Assembly: GCF_016808095.1 (NCBI RefSeq)
Contig: NC_068972.1
Location: 22,994,289 to 23,058,288, forward strand
Source: Vigna angularis
Lineage: Eukaryota > Streptophyta > Magnoliopsida > Fabales > Fabaceae
Direction: 5' to 3'
Length of the DNA stretch: 64,000 nt
Both the position numbers and the translations under genes were made by a program. This document shows positions 11,850-23,045 of the stretch, piece after piece. The notes under the pieces were generated by a model. The model was not told where the DNA came from. It was given only the letters and a program-made list of their open reading frames with translations, and searched no databases. The stretch's first letter is position 1. Each line of letters starts with the position of its first letter.

Positions 11850-12187
11850 TGTTGGATTAAACTTAAATTTTAGGGGTGTATTAATAATTTTGTTTGAGTC
11901 TTATTTTATTATTTTAGGTCTAATAAAATTAGTTTGATTTTTATAGAGATAAGATATAAATTGAAAGTTTTGATTATTTAGGTGCAATATTATTTTATTG
12001 TTATAGATAAAGATAGATTATGTAGTTTTTTTGTTTTGAGTCAATTGATATTTTATTTTTATTTTTTATATTTTGTACTTATTCTAAGGTCCTATTTACA
12101 CCTATTTAAAGGATGTTAAGGTTCAATGAAAATAATTACAATGAATCACAATACAAATTATTTATGTGTGTGTCACGTTTTTTAACA
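11850..12187 (+). repeat. 3' LTR of nested copia element (338 bp)
   Basis: It starts TGTTGGATTAAAC and ends TTTAACA. It shares the first and last segments with 9781-9929. The purine tract ATGGGAGAG lies just upstream. The copia pol frame resumes directly after it. Confidence 0.82.
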
Positions 12188-13014
12188 ATTCGGTCCTTAG
12201 TTGGTCTTGTTATAAACCAAAGGAAATTTTGCTTCAACCTCATAATAAAAGCAGGTCTTCTTGGTTTCAAATCGACATCCACATAATTCGATCCTTCAGT
12301 TAAAATGCATGCTGATGAAGGATTGTTATTACCTGATCTCTCCTCTTATTACTACATCATTGGGAGATTGCTTTATTTGGCATATACATGACCTGATATT
12401 TCTTTTGCTTACAACAACTTAGCCAATTTGTATTTTCCCCTCATGAACCACATATGCAACAAACTTTAAGAATTCTATGTTGTTTAAAAAATGCCTCTAT
12501 CTTGGGTCTCTTATATTAGTCCAAAACTAATCTTAAAATTCAAGTCTATTCATATTCTAATTGGCTACCTGTGTCATTACTCGATGCCCAGACCCTGGCT
12601 TTTCCATCTTCCTTGGCCGATCTTTGATTTCTTGGAAATCCAAGAAACAAACTTTTGTCTCAAGGTCTTCATCAAAAGTTGAACATCGTGCTTTGGCCTT
12701 CCTTACTTGTGGTTTTAATGCATTTTTCAAGATTTTCATCTCTCAATTGCCACACCTTATACAACCTTTTGTGATAACAACTCTGCTATTTAATTAACTA
12801 AGAATCCCACTTTCCATGGGAGAATTAAACATATTGAGATTGATTGACATCTTATCCAACATAAACTTTTGGATAGTCTCATACATCATTTTCATATTCC
12901 TTCAGCACGAAAAATAGTTGATGTCATCATCAAATCTCTCCATCCTTCTCTTTTCCATGATGCTATTTCCAAGCTTCGTATTCATAATCCTTACCCCAAC
13001 TTGAAGAAGGTGAC
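12188..13014 (+). pseudogene. Ty1/copia pol fragment (RT end and RNase H), part 2
   Basis: This continues the frame broken at 9780. Copia motifs are recognisable in order: an IGRLLYLAYT.PDISFA segment near 12360-12415 with a stop replacing Arg, the GRSLISWKSKKQ and SRSSSKVEHRALA RNase H motifs near 12610-12700, a DNNSAI motif near 12775, and a HGRIKHIEIDCHL motif near 12820. The reading ends in a KLRIHNPYPNL-like copia C-terminus at ~13014. Several stops and frame changes show it is inactive. Confidence 0.87.
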
Positions 13015-13093
13015 AAAGATAATATATCTCTTCTTTTATTTTAATCATGTGTTAATAGATTCTATTATATTCGTTTTCTATTATCTCTCTCTC

Positions 13094-13094
<1 letters not shown>

Positions 13095-13133
<39 letters not shown>
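13095..13133. repeat. (TA)n microsatellite
   Basis: A run of alternating TA follows a CT-rich stretch just beyond the end of the copia relic. Confidence 0.95.
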
Positions 13134-13135
<2 letters not shown>

Positions 13136-13504
13136 TATTTATGAGTATCATAAATATCAATAGATATTTTTTTATAGATACACGATGGATAACGAAGTGA
13201 TATATTTAAGAGGAACAAATAAGCATTATTAGTAGAGCTGTCAAAACGGGTAACTCGGCTCGACCCACCACAGGTTGGTCACTTAGTGAGCCAACCTAAT
13301 CCGACTCACTTATTAGCAAGCTGAAAAAAATTTGAACCCGGCCCGACCCACCATGGGTTGGTGGGTTAAACGGGTTGGCTCACTAGCTCACTTAATTATA
13401 ATTTTTTTAAATAAAAAAAATTATAATTTTTTTAATTCAAAATATAAATAAATTTCACTATAAAAAAAAATATATTGATATTTATGATACTCATAAATAC
13501 TTAT
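13131..13504. repeat. 47-bp inverted repeat spanning the hAT boundary
   Basis: The arm at 13131-13177 (ATAAGTATTTATGAGTATCA...) is the near-perfect reverse complement of 13458-13504, with a few mismatches in the A-run. The left arm lies outside the hAT-like element at 13233 and the right arm lies inside it, so the inverted repeat cannot be that element's own terminal repeat. The arms probably belong to an older MITE or represent a local inverted duplication. Confidence 0.75.
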
Positions 13505-13897
13505 TTATATATCATACAATCCAAGCGTAATCCAAAAAGAAGCACAAAAGGTGAACAAATAAGTTTTTAATATTGATAATTTTTGTATCACTTATCCATC
13601 TATAATATCAAAGTCTTGAATAGATAAATCTATAATATTTTTCTCTCTTGAAACATTTTTTTATCTCATTTACAATATAATAAAAAAATGCTAACGAATA
13701 ATATTGAAACAAAAAATAATAAATAATTAAATTAAATTAGGTGCGTTGGTGAGCCAACTCGGATGAGCCGGGTTCTAAGTGAGCCAGATTGTAAACTAAT
13801 CTGCATAAAAAAGTTACATTTTTTTCAAACCTAACATGGTTCAAACCCGTGGTGGACCGAGTTAGCTTGCGTGTTACAACTCATTTTGACAGTATTA
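13233..13897. mobile_element. hAT-like non-autonomous DNA transposon
   Basis: The ends are imperfect inverted repeats: TAGAGCTGTCAAAACGGGT on the left and, read from the other strand, TAATACTGTCAAAATGAGT on the right. Both continue into GC-rich ACTCGG(C/T)...CCACCAC tracts. Flanking octamers ATTATTAG (13225) and ATTATTAA (13898) match at 7 of 8 bases, the length expected for hAT. The 665-bp interior is AT-rich and has no coding region. Confidence 0.72.
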
Positions 13898-13905
13898 ATT
13901 ATTAA

Positions 13906-16800
13906 TACACGACCGATTGTCATTCTTAATAAATTTTATTATTATAATTATTTACTAGTTTTTATTATATAGGTTGGCAATATGAGTTTTGAAATAATGT
14001 AATGTCTTAAAAAAGTTTGAATAATTTGGATACTTAATTTATTTGTTTGTTAAATTATCAAGTTAAAACTTTAATTTTAAATTTTTATCTTTATAATAAA
14101 GTTTGATAAAATAGGTGAACACTATAATTATATTATTATAAAAAAATAATCTGTTTTGATTGTATTACAATTAATATATAAAATAAATTGGTCTTAAGTG
14201 AGTCAATCATCTAATATTAATGAAAGAAAGGTTACAACATTTTTTATTCATCAAAAAGTGAATTAAGATGATTTATTTTTAGCTCAACCTATGATCAGTT
14301 AAGTGTATGAGTCAAATTAACTCACTTTGTTTCACATATACAATTTATTTTAATCCTATTTTTGTGTTGGTTATATCAACACATTACAATATTGATTAAA
14401 TGATTCTATCACTTAAAATTAAGAAAATTATTTTTAAGTGTAATTTAATTTTACAATATTGAATTAGAAAAATATAATTTATATTTTATAATTTATTCAT
14501 TAATGTAATTTTTTTATAAAAAATAAAAAATAACTTATTTTACAATTTTAAAATAAGAATAAGTGTGAGAATACAAAATGAAAAACGACGAAATATGAAT
14601 ATCTCATAATTAATTTAAAAATTTATGTATTACTCGTATTAATCCTAATATTTGATTAAACTAAATATTATTTTCTATATCAAGAGAGATACAAAAAATA
14701 ATATCTCTATACATATTCTTAATTGTATTATAAAAAAAATTACTCTTATGAATTTTATAATCTAATTTAAGATAATTTTTTGTTTTTTTGGTCATTTTTA
14801 ATTAAAATTTAAAGTTTAAAATGAATTGTGTTATAACAGAAATTATTTTATACTTAGATTTTATCTATTTATGTATAATATAACAGTGTTATTTTTTTTA
14901 TTAATTTTGATTAAATTAGATGGAATACGGAAATGTATATCCTAACAAACTAACACAAATTGCTTTGGAAGGAAAAGGAGTAGAATAGATAACTTCAAAA
15001 TAAGTATCTGTCTGATTGTTTTGATCTAAATACAGAATAATTTTTATTTCTATATTTAACAAATAATAAAGTTTTACTGAATCTGTATATTTTAACATGT
15101 GCGTGTATACTCTCTTTTATTGTTTTAAAAATTAATTAAATATTTTAAAAAAAAAATTTTGTTATTAAATATTCATGTATATTTTCTTTTCTTGAATATC
15201 AATATCAAGTTACATAAATATCAAATGAGAATATAAAAGGTTTTAAATACTTGAAATTGAAAGATAGGTTTTTTATGCAAAAAAAAAAATAATAAATAAA
15301 AATATTAAAAATAAGTAAAAACAATGAAATATATATTTTAAGGTAAGAAAAACATTTGACGAAACCTTGAAAAACAAAATGAGAAAAAAGTAGTTTCAGG
15401 ATCTTAATAAATTCTATAGATAATAAACAAATTGAATAATTTAGAAAAAAAAAGTTGGTTAACAATATTTTAATCTCAATATTCAAATTTATTATTCCCT
15501 TTAATCCTTATATTTATTTTTAAGTTTATGATTTGCTTTAGTCCTTATATTTATTTTTATTGAAGAATTGACCTCTAATATTTCTTAATGTTTTTAAGGT
15601 TCATAAATCTGAGTCGTAGCAGTACGTGGATGGAGAAATGAAACCCCTAAGTGATGATGATTTAATTTGAAAAGTGGATTGTTTATTTTTCTAATAATGG
15701 AAATTAATGATCATCTAATCCAGAAGATGCAATAATGCATAAACAAAGTCCAACTTTCTCTGAATGATTAATAACTGTCATGGTGTTTTGGGAAGCAAAT
15801 CATTAACAACTTCGAATTCAAGGATTCCATTCTTCCAAATCCTTAAGCCTTTTATCAAACAAATAAAATTATGATGTGTATCCACCTAAAGCAGTAAGAC
15901 CACCTAATCCCTTCACTATATATTAAAATGGTTTTATTTTTTTAAATTATCATATTTGCATTTTGGTCTCTTGATTTTTAATTTTACAATTTATTAAAAT
16001 TTGTTTTCGGTCAAATTTAGTTTACTTAAAATCCTTAAATCCATATCTGTACTGAAAATTACTAATTAAAATTTTTAAACTGTGATTCCCTCTCAAAATT
16101 CTCCAATAAAAATAATAAATATAATTCATAAAAAATTCTCCTAAGATATCTTATAAAATATTCCAATTTTTTTCCACTTTGATTAAATTTATCACTTCAA
16201 CGGTTTTCATTTATTTATATTCTAATTTCAACATAAACCGAAAAACTTGGATATAAAATGATAATACGAGGGTTCATTAGTTGTTTTATTTTAGATTGAA
16301 AGCTTAATTAACTCAAGAAGATTAAATAAGCCATAAATAATACACAATCCACATTAAAGTAAAAAAAAAAAGTACAATTAAACCTATTTATATAGTATTT
16401 ATTATAGGTAGGACAAATTTTCAAAATATGTATGCATTTGGTAAAAAGATTTTTTTAAAATTATCTTTTGCATCAATTATTTTTTTTTTGTCAAAATATC
16501 TCTTACTAATGAAATAAAAACTTGAGACAATAAGTCTCAATAATTTTAGGAAAATTTTATTACTACTAACTAAATCAACTAACATTTTGAATGTGTGTGA
16601 ATTAGTTGAAAGTCTTGATTTGAAAAGTGAAAGTATATGTGGATAGTTATTAAGTATAATGGACAAGTACAAGTATTTATTATTATTATTATTATTGTAA
16701 ATAAAAGATAATAATGTGACATCTTGTGCAGGTGGCGTTAACGTTATTTGTGTTTGGATTAGAAGTTATTAATGAATTATTTAATAAAGCAGAGTGGCAT
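13906..16800. other. AT-rich intergenic stretch, no gene seen
   Basis: Nearly 3 kb of very AT-rich DNA. Short open frames here are low-complexity Phe/Leu/Ile/Asn translations with no motif. A (TTA)n run lies at about 16675-16696. I see no terminal repeats, RNA gene or coding pattern. Confidence 0.7.
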
Positions 16801-17004
16801 GAGTGGTAATTAATGCAAACATGGAGGTAAGAAAGAGAGGTAGAGTAGATTCATAAAGTGAAGAGAGAGAAAAGAATGGCCGTTTGAAGTTTGAACTTTA
16901 AACATTGAGAGCATCAAAACAAAACCAAATTGAATGCAACCCAACAAAACCCATTAACTCCAATTCATTGTTTCATTCATCCTCAAAATTTTGAAAAACT
17001 CCCA

Positions 17005-17030
17005 CATCTCCAAGGCAAGAGAGAGAGAGA
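17005..17030 (+). promoter_or_regulatory. GA-rich 5' leader of the RopGAP gene
   Basis: CAAGGCAAGAGAGAGAGAGA runs directly up to the ATG at 17031. GA/CT-repeat leaders are common in plant 5' UTRs. I cannot place a convincing TATA box; the transcription start probably lies between about 16850 and 17000. Confidence 0.5.
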
Positions 17031-19715
17031 ATGACCGGAGTGGTCATGGTTACCAAGGGCGGTAGATGCGGCGGAGGTGGGAAGCGGTCGAGGGCGGCGC
17101 GAACCGCTGAGGAAGAAGAAGAGCAGCAGAACCAGCTCTCTCTCGTGGCGTTTCTCTTGGCGGCCATCAGAAAATCGATGGTTTCCTGCAGGGTGGACCC
17201 ACCGGACGATGTAATCTCCACCGTCCATAACATGGAGATCGGATGGCCTACCAACGTTCAGCACATCACTCATGTCACCTTCGACCGCTTCAATGGTTTC
17301 CTCGGTCTTCCTTATGAGTTCGAAGTTGAGATCCCTGCTAGGGTCCCCAGTGCTAGGTAACCACTACCACTTCTTTTCTTTCTAAATGGATACTTTTTAT
17401 TTTTTTTTGTTAGATTTCAAATGGGTTTTGTTTGAAATGCTATCAAGTTTTTTTTTTTTTTTTGGCTTTTTTTTTGTGTGCTTGGAAGAGCTTTTGGTGT
17501 GTATATGTGGAAGACAGAAAGGGTTTGACTTTCATTAAGGGTGGTGAAGAATGTGGCCCGAACTTCTTCTATGCGTCTATGCTAGTTCGTTTTCAAACTA
17601 GTGCATTGGGGTTGTTCATTATTCGTTTAACTTTGGTCCTGATCCTGTAGAGTCTTGTTCTTGTATAAATTGTTGCGAAGTGAGGAACTTCTCATTGTTT
17701 GGGATTTGGGGAACATGTTGGTTAAATGCTTCGTTGGGCACGGGATGAATAGAGATTGAGCACATGTTAGGACATGGAATTCCTTGTACAAGTTCCTGGT
17801 TAGCCACGGAATGAACTGCTCAATCTTGTTTAGAGTTTCTTATTTTTCTGTTTTGTTGCTATTTCATTTTTCAGAAGTTATAGTCCAGCCTTGATTTCTT
17901 ACCCTAATTCTTCGCTGAACCCAATTTAGCAGGGTTTTTTGGGTTTTCCTATGTTTATAGCATCATTTTAATTTGCGATTTCTTGTCACCAATGCTTGCA
18001 GTGTAAGTGTGTTTGGCGTCTCAGCAGAATCTATGCAGTGTTCTTATGATTCTAAAGGAAACAGTGTCCCCACTATTCTCTTGCTAATGCAGGACCGGCT
18101 ATACTCACAGAGAGGCTTAAAGGTACTGCCTGTATTATGTGTTTTATCTTTTGTAACAGCAAGCTCTTGCAACCAGTGAGTTTCAGATTAACTTTCTTTT
18201 TGTTTTTTCTTTCCAGGCTGAGGGTATATTTCGCATAAACCCAGAAAATAGTCAAGAGGAGCATGTGAGGGACCAGTTGAATAGGGGCATTGTGCCTGAT
18301 GACATTGATGTGCACTGCTTGGCGGGACTAATTAAAGCCTGGTTCCGAGAGCTACCTTCAGGAGTGCTAGATGGACTTTCCCCTGAGCAAGTTCTTCAAT
18401 GCAACACAGAAGAAGAATCTGTTGATCTTGTGAAGCAGCTAAAGCCAACTGAGTCTGCCTTACTCAGCTGGGCCATTGATCTCATGGCCGATGTTGTAGA
18501 AGAGGAGGAATTTAACAAAATGAATGCAAGAAATATTGCTATGGTTTTTGCTCCAAACATGACTCAGGTATGCTGACATACTCATTGTCTGTCTGTATCT
18601 ATTTTGTTGTTTTTCTTTTTTTTTAAATGTTGTTTGAAAGAAGAGGAAATATGTTATGCAGAGTAGTTTATTGAACTATTATTTCTGGGCTAAAGTGTAA
18701 CACAAAATTTAAATAGGAACAATATTCTAGTTCTAAAATCGAACTATATTTACCATGTTCCTTAAGCATGTGGTGAAAGGTTGTCTGTTTGTCTGAAAGA
18801 ATATTTGTCGAAAGGGATCAACCCCTTAAAAGATCTCTTGAATAGTACCCCGTGACACCAAAAAAACATATAAATAACATAATAGTGTTTAAACATTACA
18901 TAAATTCTTAAATCAAATCATTCATTTTCAAACTGCAGATATTTAGGAATACTTTCAGCAGTTTTTAATCCTAGGTTATACAGACATGTTCGTAAAAAAA
19001 ATTATCTATCATTTTTGTCTTCATTCACATGAGAAAACTTTAGGTTTCATTATCAAAACAAGCTGCCATTTTTTTTTTTGCTAACAGTAGGTTATTTTAG
19101 CTCTTGCACATTAGAACTAAAAGGCCTGTTTTTAATTCATCTTTGTTTTCTGGACAGATGTCTGATCCTCTAACTGCCCTGATGCACGCGGTTCAAGTGA
19201 TGAATTTACTCAAGACACTTATCATGAAGACACTTCGAGAACGTGAAGAAACAACACCAGGTGGGTATTCTTCCATGTCTTTTCATTCATCGGGTCGCCA
19301 ATCAGAGGATGAATACGACAGTCAGCGAGAAATGGACACTAGCGGTGAATTGAGAGGCGCCAAATCAGATTATGATGCTCACTATGGCCACAGCAGTGAA
19401 GGGGAAGCTGAATCTTTAAGCGAGATAGAGGAGTGCTTCTTGAAGCAGTTGGATGAGAACACAAAGGGATTCTCACAAGAACCTGCTGGTCATTTGGAGA
19501 AGTATGTTAGCACCATAAGTTACTCTGCCTATAGCATGGAGCCTTCTATATCTGTTACTGATAACAAAGCTGGGAATTCCTGTTTGAGGACAACACTGAC
19601 CTCAAGTGTTGACACAAGTAGTTCATCAATAGGATGTACAAGTACCAAAGATGTGGAGATGGTCGATAAGTTTGCTGATTCTATTTCACCTGTAACACTC
19701 CTTGCTTCTAGCTAA
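17031..19715 (+). CDS. ROP GTPase-activating protein (CRIB + RhoGAP), four exons
   Basis: The exons are 17031-17356, 18002-18122, 18217-18567 and 19158-19715, with GT-AG junctions and a continuous frame of 451 codons. The protein stimulates GTP hydrolysis by plant ROP (Rho-of-plants) GTPases, so it switches off ROP signalling at the plasma membrane and cortex. A low-complexity acidic, Gln-rich N-terminus (1-35) precedes a CRIB motif at 70-83 (IGWP, then H78 and H81), which binds active ROP. The RhoGAP domain covers about 112-290, with the arginine finger in GIFRI at Arg155 at the start of exon 3. The tail from ~300 is Ser/Glu-rich and lacks a known domain. CRIB plus RhoGAP is the plant-specific RopGAP layout, and 451 aa is within the family's usual length. 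No key residue is missing. I cannot say which paralogue it is. Confidence 0.95.
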
Positions 19716-21130
19716 GAACTGGTTTTCTTTTTTACGAGATTTTTAGTACCATGTTTTCCTGATTTTGTCTTTACAAGCAGCAGGTTTGCTTGTGTAAATT
19801 AATAGATGGAGTAGGAACCCTTTTCTTGTTGTGTATTATGGACAGGTTATGTTCAGTTTAGGGCTGAATTTTACCCGATTCTGTATGTTCTTGTAATAGA
19901 CAATTCTAACCATGCAAAATGGATGGAACAACAGGCTAAGGTGTAGCCAGGGCTTCAAATTTCAGCTAAGTGAATTCCTGCATGTGTTATGATCAAAATT
20001 TCATGGATTCCCTATTCTATGTTGAATAGGGATACCTATCACAGTAGAAAGATTGGAATTCTTACTAGTGCTATAATATTGACAAGTTTGGTTGGCTATC
20101 AAAGTGGCCATCATTACAAAATCAATTCCAGAAGAAGGCCAACTCTTACTTTGTAACGCGCAAAAGTAAATCTACCTTCACCATATATACTCCTGAAAAT
20201 GCTTTAATGTTTCATTATCTTTAATATTTGGTTCAATTGTCCTTAACCTGTTTTTTTCGTGAATTTTGCCTGTAATATCTACTTTTAACACGTTTGGTTA
20301 TAAGTTGTAGTTTTCATACATTCTTGTTTCATTAATAGTACTCTAAATCATAAGGATTTTAAAATCTATGATTCTCAAATAAATTATAATAGTAAGAGAG
20401 ACTTCCCTTAATTCATGAAAATAAGTCCTTCATGCTTCTTCTTCATTTTTTTTTTCAATTTGTCTCTTTACCTTTTTTTTTCTTGTTCTCAGTTTTTAGA
20501 ATAAAGAAAACACGATATATTGACCTACCAAAATCTTACCCACTTACGTGTCAGCTGATGCTAAATTTAGAATTGAGTTTTCAATTTTTTTTTCTGCTGC
20601 CGTGGCATTTGGTGAAATGCTGGAATTGGGAATGGGTTTATGGCGCGTGATTCATTTTGCAATGACGCTTCTTTAACAATCAATTGGTAACAACATTTTA
20701 ACAATGCCAGCTCTCAGCGACGGATGGATGTATTTCAAATAAGCTTTAAAAATTTTAAATGTGACGTGAAGGGCAGTTTTGGAAGAAAAAGAATGTTTTC
20801 CGGTTTCTCTAAAATGAATTTTTAGTCACTTTTTTTTGTCTTCTCTCTAGCTATTTCTCGTAATTCTCTTTTGTCATTTCTCATTTCTTTCTCTCACCCT
20901 TTCTCTTTTTTACTTACTAGTGATGACCTCCACTGTGACTTTTAGCGTCATGTCCACCATTTCACATTTTGTTGTCTCTCGCAATTCTTCGTCTTCTTTC
21001 TTCTCTCTCATGATTTTTCTCCTATCTCCCTTGCTAGTTTTCCTTCGTTTCTCACCGCTTGTGACTTCGACGTTTCCCTAATCAATGTAATCTTGGTGGA
21101 AAATTTTTTTGATCACTTTCTGATAATGGT
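19716..21130 (+). other. RopGAP 3' UTR and intergenic DNA
   Basis: The first ~250 bp after the stop are less AT-rich and probably form the 3' UTR; AATAGA-type signals near 19900 could direct polyadenylation. From about 20000 to 21130 no gene is visible. A pyrimidine-rich stretch (20825-21070) resembles a plant 5' leader and precedes the HROB-like fragment. Confidence 0.5.
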
Positions 21131-21159
21131 TATGTAATATAACCTTTTATTTCAGATAT

Positions 21160-21628
21160 TTGAACAATGGATGTGTAAGAGGTATTGATGTTGATGACAC
21201 TAACCTTGAAGATTTCTTTAAAAGGTGTAACTCTACAATCACACTGATACTTGGACCTGCAGGAAATGTGCAAAATACCTTAATGAATAAAGACAACGAT
21301 GAACCACAAAACACTCAAGAATTTGTTCAAGATATTGCTCAAGCAACATATGACCATGACTTCAAATCGAATCCTTTAAAATGAGCATAAATGCTCATAC
21401 AACACCATGGTCGAAATTTCATTCACATTTAAAAAATATACAGTGCTTTTGATGACAACAACATCACACACTATTATATTGTCAAATGTAGGTCTTATGA
21501 AGGATGGAAACATTGACAATGTTAATCACCTCGACTCTATAAAGTCATTGCATGTTCTTCCTTTTGTGGCATGCATTGTCAAGGATTATAAGCCAAATGA
21601 ATTGGGAGACATGTAAATTTCTATTAAG
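21160..21628 (+). pseudogene. HROB-like (homologous recombination OB-fold) gene fragment
   Basis: Two adjacent short frames resemble consecutive parts of the plant homologue of HROB/MCM8IP, the OB-fold factor that loads the MCM8-MCM9 helicase in homologous recombination. The first (21160-21384) has a DVDD...F..RC pattern, then LGPAGNVQ and TQEFVQDI, which recall the family N-terminus. The second (21407-21616) ends in a PFVACIVK...NELGDM segment, as at the start of the conserved OB domain. They lie in different frames, and a stop replaces the residue after GDM; KG at the end is followed by GTAAC, which could be an old splice donor. Most of the gene is missing, so this is a relic or a captured fragment. 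Recognition is from memory of the family pattern, so confidence is moderate. Confidence 0.5.
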
Positions 21629-21879
21629 GTAACATTTGTTTCTCACGAACCAAGTTGACTTCTCTATAATTGTGAAGTAATGTATTATTTTATGTGACTA
21701 GGATCCTATAAGCTACTAGAGCATAAGTTGGGGACCTAGGTTTAGGGTTTTGAACAACCCCTTTCCACACCAACTATAAGGGATTTCACCTCAACATTTT
21801 TATAAGGGATTTCATACTCTAAAGACGTTCAAAGACGACGAAACTTACTCAGCCAAGTAAAAAAATTGAAAAAATCACT

Positions 21880-22210
21880 AAAAAACACAGTCCAGACAAC
21901 CTTGGGAGTTCTCATGCTTGGGAGTCACATTTAGGATTCTATACAACCCCCCAAAATCTCCTATGGTAATTGATTACAAAGACCCTGTAATCGATTACTA
22001 GAGCATAAGTTGGACAATAATTCACTAGTAATCGATTTCAATCTATTTGTAATCCATTACAAGAGCAAATGTTAGGAAGCCTAGTTGTGTATCTAGGGAG
22101 CCACGTTGAAGGCTTTCAGCCACTCATTGAAACTCTTATGGTAATCGATTACATTCCAATTGTAATCAATTACTAGTAAAGGTATTCAGGAGTCTAGTTC
22201 TTAAATTTAG
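21880..22210. repeat. Repeat with paired TAATCGATTA / TAATTGATTA modules
   Basis: The stretch contains GGTAATTGATTAC...TGTAATCGATTACT (about 21965-21998), an imperfect copy near 22028, and GGTAATCGATTACA...TGTAATCAATTACT (22140-22173). Each pair is about 11-14 bp apart. The surrounding phrase (CTTGGGAGT..., a note on 'AAAATCACTAAAAA') recurs at 44.95 kb, so this is a dispersed repeat family with copies at about 44.9-47.1 kb. Confidence 0.75.
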
Positions 22211-22311
22211 GGAGTCAAGTTGTCGGTTTTGAATATTCATTTACATAACTTAAAATCACATTGGACACTAAGTTTCTTCATGAACAATAAGTGGCACGAA
22301 TGATCACAATC

Positions 22312-22830
22312 ATCACTTCCAAACTTTCTGCACTTTCAATCCTCGCTCATGCTTTGCGTATAAAATCTAGAGAGGTATACAAAGCGTGCCACATACTCCT
22401 GCACAGTTCTGCTCCCTTGCTCTAGAGTCAGAAACTCTACTTCCTTGTCATATTTAACACTTACCGGAAAATAACACTCCAAGAATTTCCCCTTAAACGT
22501 CATCCGATTGATCTCCTCTCCCTGGGTAATCATCAACAACTTTGTGCTCCTCCACCAATCTAACATGAATGTAGCGAAAATCACCTTCTACTCCTTAGTA
22601 CAATCAATCACTCCAAAGATCTTTTCATTATTGCATATCCAATCATCTGCCTCATCAGGAGTAGCCTTTCCATTAAACTTAGATGAATTATGACGTAGGT
22701 AATCATTCATACTAGCACGGTACCAACGGACAGGTCCTGGATGTTATCCTTATAGTGCGTGTACCATTTGCTTGAGAGCACGAGCTATATCCTCAACGAT
22801 ATTAGTAGGGGATCGTGGTCTACGAGACAT
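22312..22830 (-). pseudogene. Ty3/gypsy gag fragment
   Basis: Reading leftwards from the ATG at 22830, the translation begins MSRRPRSPT and runs through the standard Ty3 Gag core: FNGKATPDEADDW, FATFMLDWW, a TFKGKFLECYFP segment and QGSRTVQEYVARF. At least two stops interrupt the N-terminal part; 22336-22584 is open. Homology ends abruptly near 22312, just before the zinc knuckle, so protease and pol are gone. It belongs with the primer site and LTR immediately to its right. Confidence 0.85.
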
Positions 22831-23031
22831 CTTCTTACCCACACAACAATAACATTTATTTAATCACTTCAATTCAACAGTTATACACATACACATGCAA
22901 TTCACACAAATATACATATATGCATATAATTCTCACCATCATTTAGTTACACCTGAAATTCACAAAGTTACACAACAAAAGCTAGACGAGCTCACTCCCC
23001 AAAAGCCCCAAAAGTTTTTTTTTGAAACCTG

Positions 23032-23043
23032 GCTCTGATACCA
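23032..23043 (-). other. Primer-binding site (minus-strand Ty3 element)
   Basis: GCTCTGATACCA is the reverse complement of the tRNA-Met-type primer site and sits two bases left of the LTR end TGTAACGCCCC. Confidence 0.9.
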
Positions 23044-23045
23044 AA

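Larger units (their letters stand above)
9781..12187 (+). mobile_element. Gag-only Ty1/copia element nested in the copia relic
   Basis: The element is bounded by similar LTRs (9781-9929 and 11850-12187), each opening TGTTGG and ending in CA. The left LTR lacks about 189 bp of the middle. A tRNA-Met-type primer site follows the left LTR at 9933-9944, and a short purine tract precedes the right LTR. ATTCG occurs at 9772-9776 and again at 12188-12192, which fits a 5-bp target duplication, although four bases separate the left ATTCG from the apparent LTR start. The interior (1.9 kb) has a decayed gag and no protease, integrase, RT or RNase H. The interrupted copia frame continues on both sides, proving it is an insertion. 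Confidence 0.85.

Noticed and set aside
17432..17650. 72-codon frame inside RopGAP intron 1
   Set aside because: It lies between good GT-AG splice sites and starts in a poly-T tract; no domain.
19104..19157. Upstream extension of the last RopGAP exon
   Set aside because: A CAG acceptor at 19155-19157 and the continuous frame with exon 3 place the exon start at 19158.
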